From Capronia americana (lineage: Eukaryota; Ascomycota; Eurotiomycetes; Chaetothyriales; Herpotrichiellaceae), in contig JADWQD010000003.1 of assembly GCA_016110215.1 (NCBI GenBank), positions 62,001-126,000 of the forward strand: DNA of 64,000 nucleotides. Direction: 5' to 3'. Positions 21,507 to 30,500 of the stretch are shown here, piece by piece (the stretch's first letter is position 1; each line of letters opens with the position of its first letter). Below the pieces are notes generated by a model. The model did no database searches, was not told where the DNA came from, and saw nothing but the letters and a program-made list of their open reading frames with translations. The translations under genes were made by a program, and so were the position numbers.

Positions 21507-22433
21507 CTATCCACTCGTGTCGGAGGTGTTCTTGTCGTCGATCTCCTGCAGCTCTGCATGGCGCTGGCTAGGTGAAGGACTCGGGGCCCTCACACTTCTC
21601 GGTGCATCATATATTGAGCCACAATATCGTGCTCGTAATGCTTCTTCGCAAGCCAGCTCTTGGTCGTATCGAGGGACGACTCTGCACATCGCGTCAAGCC
21701 AATCACCCATGGTCTTTGGGGTCAAGTGACACATTTGAGTGTATTCCCAATATTCAGGGTACCATCCAGAGGATTCCCATCCAACCAAGGCAGTCACTCG
21801 TCCCGCGTCATCTACAAGGATGTTCTGAGGACAAAGGCTCGCATGGGTGAATTTGAGTTGATATGGCTTCTTGGGCGCATGAACCATTTGAATCTCTTTC
21901 TCGGGGAAGTCGTCCACCGAATGGCCTCTGCGCTCAAATTCTTGAAAGGCCTCGATCGAGAAAAATGGCCCTATTCTGCCGGACCCAAACCGATGGTCCA
22001 GGGCAGCGCCGAGGGTGGCATCGCCCACTACGCATTGTTTTGGTGGCTGCATCTTCCTCAGCTGTTCGACAAAGCGCCCGAGCTGCGACACTATCTTGTT
22101 CTGTTGGTGCGCAGGCATCGACGGCCAGCGTTCCTGTAAGGGCTTCCCTGGGTAGGCCTCGTACTCGACCAATTTGCCTTCGGGTCTGTTATATACCGCC
22201 AGGACCTTGTATGAGGGAACAGACGTGTGCCGGTCAATGAGCATCAAGGCTTGGTACTCGGTGTTGGCGCAGTGGGTCTTGAGGATTCTGTTATTGCCCA
22301 GACGCAAGACTGCTTCGCCGGTGCGAGGGTCCGTCTCTTTCTTGGCCCAGTGTATGCGCCATTTCAGGCCAAAGGGGAGCTGGTCGTACTCGTCGAGGGG
22401 CTCTTCGTCTTTACTTCCGAGGCACAATACCAT
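21507..22433 (-). CDS. APH-fold phosphotransferase-like protein, probable pseudokinase
   Basis: Single-exon protein of 308 aa with the layout of fungal aminoglycoside-phosphotransferase-like (APH, PF01636-type) proteins: strand and lysine region VLRLGNNRILKTH, a YRNP-like hinge (LVEYEAYPGKPLQERW), a catalytic-loop region FTHASLCPQNILVD (residues 195-208) and ALVGWESSGWYPEYWEY (215-231). Where active members have H-G/A-D-L-x-P-x-N and I-D-W-E, this one has Ser199 and Gly218, so both the catalytic and the metal-binding Asp are missing. Each change needs two base substitutions from an Asp codon. The rest of the fold is intact, with no stop or frameshift, which suggests a retained non-catalytic protein. 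A Ser/Pro-rich tail follows the domain. Many fungal APH-like genes have no known substrate. Confidence 0.85.
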   Translation of the reverse strand: MVLCLGSKDEEPLDEYDQLPFGLKWRIHWAKKETDPRTGEAVLRLGNNRILKTHCANTEYQALMLIDRHTSVPSYKVLAVYNRPEGKLVEYEAYPGKPLQERWPSMPAHQQNKIVSQLGRFVEQLRKMQPPKQCVVGDATLGAALDHRFGSGRIGPFFSIEAFQEFERRGHSVDDFPEKEIQMVHAPKKPYQLKFTHASLCPQNILVDDAGRVTALVGWESSGWYPEYWEYTQMCHLTPKTMGDWLDAMCRVVPRYDQELACEEALRARYCGSIYDAPRSVRAPSPSPSQRHAELQEIDDKNTSDTSG

Positions 22434-23689
22434 GACTGCGGAAGAGACGCTGGGGCCCGTAGGCGAAGCGTCAAGGAACGTAGTCGTGCAGGATAGACAC
22501 TCGCAGGATCATTGAAGGTCGAGGCAAGTGGTGTGGTGGAATGCAGACGTGGGGGCTTATGTGCGCTGCGATGTGTAGTCTGACCTCTGACGAGGGTCCG
22601 GCGAGAGACGAGGAAAGGCAGTGTGTCTTCGTGCGGAAGCTGGACTCACAATTCGATGCATGTTGCTGGCCTAGACATCAAGAGAAAAGAGAGAGGGAGA
22701 GGGTGATGGCGGGGCAGAGAGCGAAGGAGGTAGGATAAGATATTCAGCACTCGGTAGTAAGGTTTAGCTGAGGAGCCCGCCGCCGTCGACGAAGACATGT
22801 CGGGACTCAACATCAGCTGAGCGAATCAGGGCCAAAATGAGGCTAATAGCTGGCCGTCTGCCATTTCCCCCGGAGCGGGCTTCGACTCCTCTCCTGCCGA
22901 AATCAAGCATCGGTCCTGCTCCGAGGTTGCATGCGGCAAGATCGAGGAACACAGGCACCGCCGCCAAGGGCTTCTATGCATTTCTGACAGGGAGCTAGAT
23001 GCTTGGTATTGGCTGGCAGCTTGCTCTGGGTGTTGGATCTTCACCCGGACATTGGGCGCATACGCAATACAACATCACAATATCGATGCCCAGCAAAGAC
23101 GACCATCAGCGGGTTGATGAATCCGGGGGCAGCCAGGAACGGGGAATTGTCAAGGTCGTGTCGTCTTGCTCACCCGCACGGTGCAGCCCAAGACGCGCCG
23201 AGACGGTCAACAGCAGGCCACCCGTGACGATTCACTTGCGCGTCACCCACGATTTACAAGTACCTGCGATTCACTTACGTCTCCCATCTGTCTTGCGCGT
23301 ACCTGCATTGTGCTCGTACACAATACTGACTCTCTGACAAAGCCCACAGCTTGGCATCAAAGGAAGAGTAGAAACTCCTCAGAGCTCACGGGCGACTCAC
23401 CCACCCTCACCTTCACATTTACCTCGCTCACCCTCCGTCCTGAATCTGGTGCACCGTCAGCGAGGATCCAAAATTAGCAGTGTGCCAGCCAGTTCCCTCT
23501 TTTGACGCCATTTCAACTTTCGACCGTTTTCTGTCCCTTGTGTGACCGGCCCTCGAATCTTCCCCGGTTCCTTTTTTCCTTGGTGAAGTACAAAAGTTTC
23601 CCCCACCCTCTCGGAGTGCGAGCTCTGCTACTCCAGAATTCGACCCTCCCCGAGCAGTAATCCTATTATTACCATCATTACAGCCCTCC
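22434..23689. other. intergenic upstream region
   Basis: Upstream of the minus-strand APH-like gene. ORFs present are short and carry no recognised motif. No RNA gene seen. Confidence 0.5.
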
Positions 23690-24010
23690 CACGACGATCT
23701 CCTAAGGTCCTCTAACTTCTACTACCACTATGTGCTAACTGAGGTAGCAGGAGCTTACGGTGGACAAACTGCTGCCTATCCGTACTGAAGCTAACAGTGA
23801 CTAGAGAGGAGTATACAGAGGGGCTGACGAAATTCGCCGCTGAGATAAGTATGTCTGCAAGACGAAGAAAACTAAGAGTGCTACCCTCTGACGCTATATA
23901 TTATAAAGCCTACACAGTCCTGAACAAAGAGGTCTTCTGAAGGTAATAGCTATTAGTCCTCTCTTACTACTCATTGAGATTAGCCCCCTGCTGTGGTATG
24001 GTCACCGCCA
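23690..24010. repeat. degraded, unclassified sequence (possible transposon or RIP remnant)
   Basis: This stretch has lower GC than its flanks and many TAG/TGA/TAA triplets. One plus-strand frame reads as protein-like text (QELTVDKLLPIRTEA..., YVCKTKKTKSATL) broken by several TAG and TGA codons; another frame is open for about 65 codons (VTREEYTEGLTKFAAEIS...). The stop types are those that C-to-T change of CAG or CGA would make. I do not recognise the element, have no terminal repeats, and cannot exclude plain intergenic DNA. It abuts the truncated end of the DUF6594 pseudogene. Confidence 0.3.
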
Positions 24011-24146
24011 TGCGCTGTCGCTGTTGCTATGACCAGCCATCCCTAGTCGCAAATTCCGTACGATGATGACCAATGACTTGGATCTCATAGTCCATGACTG
24101 CCCGCACCATAAGACGCCCGGTGAGAGGAACGCAGACCTTCCAATC

Positions 24147-25119
24147 TCACGGCGAGGTCGTCCCCCCAAAGACGACCAGCACCACCAGGCTCACGCCGCC
24201 GGCGAATGCGACGATGAACCTAGCGAGCTTGTCGACGAACGGACTGACAGTCGTGGGCAGGGCGTGGGCGTTGAATTCGTCAAAGTGTGCCTCCTTCTCG
24301 GAGCGCGTGTAGATCAGGTCGGTGGGGAGGTGGGCTTTCAGGAAGTCGCGAAGGCTGTCGGTTGGGATGGTGGGCGAGGGCGTGAGGTTCAAGTAGCGGG
24401 TGATGTACGGGCTACCGGGCATGTTGGCGATGGATGCGAATGCGATCATGAGGTCGGTCCGGATGTTTTCTGCATGGTGGGTGGGCATTTCGGAAAGGGT
24501 GGAGAGCTCTTTGTAGGCGCGGATTGAGGGGCGTGGGGAGGAGATGAATACTTTGGACCTGGGCGTATCGCCGTTTTGCAGCGCCATCGCCGAGTCGGGC
24601 GTGCAGGAAGAGCATGGTAGAGTTTGAGGGAATGGAGAGATACTCAAAAGTAATGGAGCACAAGTGACGAAACTCGGACGTGGACGAGGCAAAACTACTG
24701 ACCATATTCACGCATCACCCTGAGCTCTTTCGCCGTCTGGCTCGAGACGCCCTGTCATTGAAGATCGTGCCCCTCAGTTTGGCGAGATCATTCTGGATTT
24801 CGAACCGATTGATCTTTTGCAGAGGCCAAAATTGCATGAAACTGGGCTCCTCGTTCATAGAAGCAATGCCATGATGGAAGAGCCTCTACTCGTTGGTCAT
24901 TTCTTCCGTGATCTCGCCCCACCGTTGCGCCGATGTCTTCTTTCGACATATCTGTAAGATCGCTGTTTTATTGGAGGTGTTCGTACTAGGAACTGTCCTA
25001 GAGATACGGAGGTGTTGCTTTGTGGTCGTTGTAATTGGAGCTTGCAAGCAATCGGAGAAGGAACCGGTGGCTAAAGGAGTAGGTGGGCGGCGGGGAGTAT
25101 AGGGCTGCATCACCCTCAT
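24147..25119 (-). pseudogene. DUF6594-type membrane protein gene, apparently broken
   Basis: Reading the minus strand from an ATG at 25119 gives MRVMQPYTPRRPP... then RWGEITEEMTNE, an in-frame TAG (24886-24888), and in the same frame RLFHHGIASMNEEPSFMQFW...INRFEIQNDLAKLRG. That is the N-terminal pattern of fungal DUF6594 proteins, where I recall NEQRLF at the stop position. After LAKLRGTIFNDR the continuation (SQTAKELRVMREYGQ) is in another frame. A second open segment, 24692-24147, carries the middle and C-terminal part (DSLRDFLKAHLPTDLIY..., VDKLARFIVAFAGGVSLVVLVVFGG) and stops after the first membrane helix, whereas family members normally have two or three helices. Stop, frameshift and C-terminal truncation together suggest a pseudogene. 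An unseen intron around the TAG is the main alternative. Confidence 0.5.
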
Positions 25120-25815
25120 GCCAAAAGTCGCACTCGGCCTTATTCAGCAGCTTCCAGTGAAGTTTCCTTGAGAGCTTCTTCTATTTAGCTACTCGTCAAA
25201 TGGCATGCGGTGGCTATCGTGTTCATCTTCCCTAGGGTCCGTCTCCTTGCAGATTTGTCGCAGTCCGCAAGATCCGGAAACAATGATCTGAGATGATAAA
25301 GCGCAGGGAGACTCCACCGCTTGCGTCCTGGAGTCTGTTACAACCACATCTCCGATGATCGACTCTGGAGAGGTTTCTGGTACCGTATCGACGTCTACTA
25401 AGTACAGTTCAGTTATCAAGCCACATAAGGCTCCAACTCACACTGTCTTGGCCAATTCGACCTGGAACTCCAAGAAAAGCATGTGGAAACCGGGTGTCAG
25501 GTGGTTTCATTCGTTCATTGTCTGACTGAGACGCTGGCAACCTCTCGACAAAGAAAAGCCCACGCCGCCGCGCTCGGCTACAATGCAATGCATACTGTGT
25601 ATTTTGATCCCATCAAAGGAAAAAGTGACTTGCTGCTCTATTTCAGGGCCAAGCAAGCTCATTGTCTCTAAGGGACGGTCAGATTCTAGCCTCGCTCGCC
25701 CATTCTCATAACCGTCCTCTGCTCTTGCTACAGCGTCTTCTTCAGCATACACCTTCTCGTCGTGGCATTCTAGTGAGCCCGCTTACTTTGATACAGTCTC
25801 TACCGCTTCGCAGCC
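25120..25815. other. intergenic between divergent genes
   Basis: Small ORFs only (25189-25419 and 25507-25752, minus). I tried to join them to the DUF6594 locus through a GTGAGT..TTAG intron but the product shows no family pattern. Confidence 0.45.
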
Positions 25816-27024
25816 ATGAATCCATCCAGCCCAAAATCTCCGATGCCAACTCCATCGCCGCGGTCGCCACATTCGCCAATGGCCATCGACACGCCCATGG
25901 TATCGCCACTGCCCCAGCTGGTGACCAGCTTCTCTCCAGAGCACATGCTCCACAGACAAGCATCCCTCTCTGCCATGATCACAACGCCGAGATCAGCCGC
26001 AAACCCAGCTCCGTGGCGCCGCAGCAACGGGTCAACATGCCGGCGGAATAGCCTCACCTCACCGCTCACTTCTCCCGCTCAGCCCGTCCTAACGCCCATG
26101 TCTCCCGCATTTTCCACCTTTCCAATCCGCATGCCGGAGAGGACATACTTTCACACCACGCACATCCACACGCCCTCCACTGCGACCTTCACCCAAGATG
26201 GCCGCCAGAGCCGCATGGCCATGCGCAGCCCAGGGCACGAGCGTGGCACAACGATGACGCTGCCCCTCCGCGTCAACACCAAACTCCCCAACGTGCAGGA
26301 AGAGGACTATTCATCCGCCCGATCCTCCTCCGGCAGCTCGCTCATCGACTGGGCTGCGACCAGCTCTACTACCGCCACCACCACATCTCCTACAAACTCT
26401 AGACGTCTCATCCGCTCACACACCCCCGTCCCAATCACCACACGGTCCCCTATCCGCAAACGGGCCAAACTCTCGCACTTCCCTCGGGCCGGACGTCGCC
26501 CTCCACCGCCTCGCTACCACGTCACAGTGGTTCCCCCTGCTGCCAGCCCGCGCACCCAGCGCCAGAGACAGACTTACCTGCACAGCGTGGACCACCTCCG
26601 CACGCCCCTCGTGCCACTCATCTCCGTGGCCACGGGCCTCCCGCACCCGCAATTCCCTACCACCCTTCTGCAATACCACCTCCTGACGCACGACCAGCTA
26701 GACAGCCTAGCGCGGTGGTACCACCAGGTCGAGCCCGCCGTGCGGGAGACGTTCGATTACCCGGCGTGCATCCCCGCTTGGACAAGCTTGCACGACGAGG
26801 ATGACCGGATCGACGTTGATCTCGAGACCAAGCGCCGCAGGTGGGGACGGTTCATTGGCCTCCGAGGGTGTGAAAGTCCTGGGACGGAGACGGACGAGTA
26901 CGGCAACCCCATCGAAACGAGGGAGGAGTTGGCGGCGCGGATGGAGAGGGAGTGGCGCCGCGCGTTGGAGCGGGCCGAGGAGGAATCCCGAGCGGTTGAG
27001 AAGAGCTGGCGGGGGAGGTGGTAA
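25816..27024 (+). CDS. hypothetical protein, Ser/Thr/Pro-rich with conserved-looking C-terminal helical region
   Basis: Single-exon ORF of 402 aa. Residues 1 to about 235 are low complexity (SPKSPMPTPSPRSPHSP, TP/SP repeats) and rich in potential proline-directed phosphorylation sites, ending in a basic patch IRKRAKLSHFPRAGRR. Residues of about 250-330 look folded (DHLRTPLVPLISVATGLPHP, LLQYHLLTHDQLDSLARWYHQ). The last 70 residues are charged and helical (EELAARMEREWRRALERAEEE). I do not recognise the family. Codon use is strongly GC-biased at third positions, as in neighbouring real genes, which supports coding. An assembly gap begins 53 bp downstream, so the 3' UTR is incomplete. A nuclear role would fit but is unproven. 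Confidence 0.7.
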   Translation: MNPSSPKSPMPTPSPRSPHSPMAIDTPMVSPLPQLVTSFSPEHMLHRQASLSAMITTPRSAANPAPWRRSNGSTCRRNSLTSPLTSPAQPVLTPMSPAFSTFPIRMPERTYFHTTHIHTPSTATFTQDGRQSRMAMRSPGHERGTTMTLPLRVNTKLPNVQEEDYSSARSSSGSSLIDWAATSSTTATTTSPTNSRRLIRSHTPVPITTRSPIRKRAKLSHFPRAGRRPPPPRYHVTVVPPAASPRTQRQRQTYLHSVDHLRTPLVPLISVATGLPHPQFPTTLLQYHLLTHDQLDSLARWYHQVEPAVRETFDYPACIPAWTSLHDEDDRIDVDLETKRRRWGRFIGLRGCESPGTETDEYGNPIETREELAARMEREWRRALERAEEESRAVEKSWRGRW

Positions 27025-27077
27025 GGGCTAGAGTGATTCTCTCGAGCTGGGCTGGAGGGGTAGTTAGTGTATGCGTA

Positions 27078-27171
27078 NNNNNNNNNNNNNNNNNNNNNNN
27101 NNNNNNNNNNNNNNNNNNNNNNNNNNNNNNNNNNNNNNNNNNNNNNNNNNNNNNNNNNNNNNNNNNNNNNN
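27078..27171. other. assembly gap (94 N)
   Basis: Run of N directly abutting a heptamer tandem repeat; the repeat probably caused the break, and its true length is unknown. Confidence 0.98.
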
Positions 27172-27257
27172 TGCTGTATGCTGTATGCTGTATGCTGTAT
27201 GCTGTATGCTGTATGCTGTATGCTGTATGCTGTATGCTGTATGCTGTATGCTGTATG
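27172..27257 (+). repeat. 7-bp tandem repeat (TGCTGTA), about 12.3 visible copies
   Basis: Perfect heptamer array from the gap edge to 27257. It extends an unknown distance into the gap. Because 7 is not a multiple of 3 and the unit has no stop, all forward frames stay open, producing spurious CCMLYAV-type ORFs. Confidence 0.97.
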
Positions 27258-27790
27258 TTCTACACCGTGCTCTATGCTCTGTACTTTCCAAGCAACGTTG
27301 GTGGTCCAGCAAGAAAGCGAGATGAAACAGCATGCGAGACTAGATGGAAAAGAACCAAAGCTATTATCGATCAATGTATAATGAATGATTTTGACTGTTC
27401 GAGCGCTGAATTCGCAATACACACTCAGACCGCAGACGATAGTGAGTATGAAAACAGTATGTAGAAGTGACTCGCTTGCTTGCTTGCTTAGTTGATTGAT
27501 TAATTAAATTAGACAATACGTTCATCCTCCAGACAAGAAGAGAATCGGTGTACGCGATACGCAGCGCTTGACGAAACCGCTCCGTATTGAATAACTTCTG
27601 AGTATATAGGTATATATGCTTGGATCCTCGTGGAGGGCACTCTACCTTTTAAGTATCAACTACATATGCATAGAGGGGTATGTACATACTATACTCTCAT
27701 ACTGTAGCCTATGATTGATGACTGTTCCTTCATGAAGTCTGTTTAATCTTCTTCCCTATACGATAGTATTCGACTTTAAATTCATATCCT

Positions 27791-27870
27791 GTGCTCTGCT
27801 GTGCTCTGCTGTGCTCTGCTGTGCTCTGCTGTGCTCTGCTGTGCTCTGCTGTGCTCTGCTGTGCTCTGCT
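27791..27870 (+). repeat. 10-bp tandem repeat (GTGCTCTGCT), 8 exact copies
   Basis: Eight identical decamers in an intergenic, otherwise AT-rich region, 45 bp from the 3' end of the next minus-strand gene. The exact identity suggests recent expansion by slippage. Confidence 0.97.
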
Positions 27871-27914
27871 CGGGTTGTAGTCCGTCTCGCCGCCACGCTT
27901 CTCACGTGTCCACG

Positions 27915-28289
27915 TTAGGCCCTCTGTAGCACGGCCAACGCTCTGGCATACTCCCTTTTCGAATCCCTCTTTGAATCCTCCTTCAACCAGCGCCCGGTCA
28001 TGCCCCCCTTGAGGTCCTTCTTGGAGTTCAGACGGCGCTCGAACACGGCGTGGGATTGAGGCTGAGACTGAGGCTGCCGCTGCGCCTGCAACTGTGACTG
28101 TGACTCTGACTTCGACTGCAGGTGTGGAAGTGGACGCGGATGTAGATGTGAACGTGAATGTAGATGTGGAGCGCGTCGATCGGAGGATGACCTCCCGCGC
28201 CCGCTCGTGTGCCCGCTTAGCACGCTGGCCGTGCTCCAGGCCTGGCTATCTGCTGGCGGGGTGTTTTGTGGTGACGAGGGAGAAGACAT
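27915..28289 (-). CDS. small hypothetical protein with Ser/His/Gln repeats and basic C-terminus
   Basis: Single-exon ORF of 124 aa. The N-terminal half is Ser-rich, with alternating basic residues (LHSRSHLHPRPLPHL) and a Q-rich dipeptide run (SESQSQLQAQRQPQSQPQS). The C-terminal 40 residues look like a real conserved element: FERRLNSKKDLKGGMTGRWL, then a KEDSKRDSKREYARALAVL helix. I do not recognise the family. The low-complexity part could be a by-product of repetitive DNA, but the C-terminal segment is normal in composition. No signal peptide or membrane helix. Confidence 0.5.
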   Translation of the reverse strand: MSSPSSPQNTPPADSQAWSTASVLSGHTSGRGRSSSDRRAPHLHSRSHLHPRPLPHLQSKSESQSQLQAQRQPQSQPQSHAVFERRLNSKKDLKGGMTGRWLKEDSKRDSKREYARALAVLQRA

Positions 28290-30500
28290 GTTGTCTGGAT
28301 GGCTGCTTACAGCTTCTGAGCAAGCCCGGGGTGTCTGGTCCGGTCCTCTCGAATTGAGTACTACGGCGAATCTTGGTCCTAGTGGCTGGCAGTGTATTCT
28401 CTCAAGTGATAATTCCGAGTTGCGAAATGGACTGTCTCAAGTGAGAAAACGGACGTACTCGCATGTTACGTGAAGTTTGAAAGAAAAGAGAGACAGAAAA
28501 TGTTCTGGCAAGGCGCGTCGGCATCATTATAACCTCTCTCTCTCTCTACCTTGTGAGGATGATCAAGTCCATAGCTCCGGAAGTGATGATGGCTGTTGCT
28601 GGCAGCCCTTCCTTCAGGGCCGATGTGGTGTGGCCACAAAGTCTCTGCCGAGTCCTTCCCGCATCCTGGTGTGGCCGCGAAAGTGCGTGTCTCTTTTTTG
28701 TTCCTCCCTCCCCTCCGCATCTGGCCGACAAAGATTCCATGTGTGGGCGCTTCTGGGGAATAAGAGTGCTGAGAAATGTCACGGTGGCAACGGACGGAGG
28801 TCATGATACACCGGGGCCCTTGGTGCTCGAAAGCGCCATGCTGAACCTACTCGTGGTGGGGACTTTGAAGACAATCAATAGTACTCGTACTCGTAGTTTG
28901 GATCTTCATCTTTGTAAGCGAGCGAGGAAGTTCGGATGTCAAACCCCGTACCCCAGTCCCAGTATTCAACGGTCCGTCAGCAGCGGTCGTATTGTACCAG
29001 CGCTCGAGGCTATTGGCTTAGTTGTCCTGGATTAGGAATGGGTAAGCAGAGACGGTGGATAGAGACGAGCTGCCAGACGGTTGAGGCCACAAAAGTTCGA
29101 GGCCACATGCATCAGGCACCAGGACCAGAGCCGCGAACCTTTGGGAGACTTTGTGTCGGTGATCGGCATTGCAGGGATGTGTCGAGCACGTGAATTGCGA
29201 AGCTCCAGGTCAGCAATGTCAAGCTCCCTCAGCAAATCATCTGAGCGAGGGCGAGGTGAAGGCCAAAAGAGGTCGACGAGGAGCGGTTGATTGGGGGGCA
29301 TAAGCCGCCAAGGCCGCCCGGGAGTGGACAATAGGCATTGTCTGACGCAGGCCCGGGGCCTCCCTAAGCCAAGTAAGGATGCTCCCGCGATGTTTAGGGG
29401 AGGCCAAAATGAAATGCTGTACCTTTGGGGAAGGGACGTAAACAAAAGTTCTCTACAAGACGCTGTACCCTCTCCAGCAAGCACACGCACCACGACGATG
29501 GAAGATCCCAACGGAAACTGTCTTGGTCATAGGGGACACGCGGCTACTAAATCATTCTCCGATCTGGGAAGCTTCTCGATGGCTCGGCCGGGGCAACTCC
29601 AGCTGACCTCGAACATTGGGGGCCATAAGCGTGGTGAGCGAACAAGAAAAGAAAGCGAAGGTTGCCTTGCGATAGTACTGAGGCCGCGTTTATGGGTCTT
29701 CTGCGACGGAATCTTTGATGCTTCGGATGGGCGCGCGATCCATGCGAACCATCTGCCGTCATCGGTCATCGGCCTGTCAGTTCTTCCTCCGCCTCCTGAT
29801 GAGGTTGGTGTGAGTCACCTGGATGCCCTCGTGCTCAGGCAGCGTTGCGTTTCGAGCAAGGACCGCGACGTTCCGAAGAGGTAAGATGCTGATTCTCGCC
29901 ACCGCTATTTCGCTTCTGGCGCTTGATAATGGAACTTTCGAGAGTCAGATGTCCTGACGGGAATCTACTTCGTCTTGAAACATGCATTGCTTCTGCTCTG
30001 GGCGGTGCTCGAAAGCCAGAGAAGTGGCGTTGGAATCTTTGCGTTGCACCGGGAGCCACGAGTTACAGGCAAGTCTGTTAGGGCTGCTGGAACCTTTGGG
30101 CGGCCATTACGGGGTGCATACACAGTCAAGACTTAGGCGCCCCTCCGGCCCACCGCGCACCCCTGGAAGCCCGCATCTCCGGGCTTATCTCCCGGGCGCA
30201 AGGCGCACACCAGGCAGCCGTTACGAGGCCGTTCCCAGGCTAGCAGCGACGATGATGCCCGTTTTTCGCCACTGAGCACCAACCATATGATGTTCCTTCC
30301 TCTCGCTACGAATGCCTGGCTTGCAGCATTCTAGCGCTGTAGGTTTCCACAGATTGGGTGCGACCTTTCCTCCTGCATCTCGCGTTCGTTTCTGACTTGC
30401 TGCCAAACCGTATACCTTGCTTGAGGCTGGCTTTCGGTCCCCCAAACGTTCCTATCCCAGTTGCAGATGTGTGGCTTGCCGCTGGCTGTCAGTAGCCGTG
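28290..30500. other. long intergenic region without supported gene
   Basis: Several ORFs of 60-197 codons occur on both strands (e.g. 28553-29035 and 29291-29884, plus) but they overlap antisense ORFs of similar size and lack motifs. A short CT dinucleotide run lies near 28533-28545. The right end is the promoter of the Clr5-domain gene. Confidence 0.5.

Larger units (their letters stand above)
27025..27914. other. AT-rich intergenic stretch with assembly gap and two tandem repeats
   Basis: Besides the gap and repeats listed separately, there is a CTTG tetramer run near 27475-27490 and an AT-rich block near 27490-27780. No gene. Confidence 0.6.

Noticed and set aside
25189..25752. Extra 5' exons of the DUF6594 locus
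   Set aside because: A GTGAGT..TTAG intron can be proposed, but the joined peptide shows no family pattern and the proper DUF6594 N-terminus is already at 25119.
27018..27464. ORFs of CCMLYAV/HTAYSIQ repeats on both strands
   Set aside because: Caused by the stop-free heptamer TGCTGTA array and the N gap; no coding meaning.
28553..29035. 160-codon plus-strand ORF
   Set aside because: Composition like random translation, no similarity recognised, begins in the promoter of a minus-strand gene.
29291..29884. 197-codon plus-strand ORF
   Set aside because: No domain, mixed composition, overlapped by antisense ORFs of similar size, no splice-linked extension.
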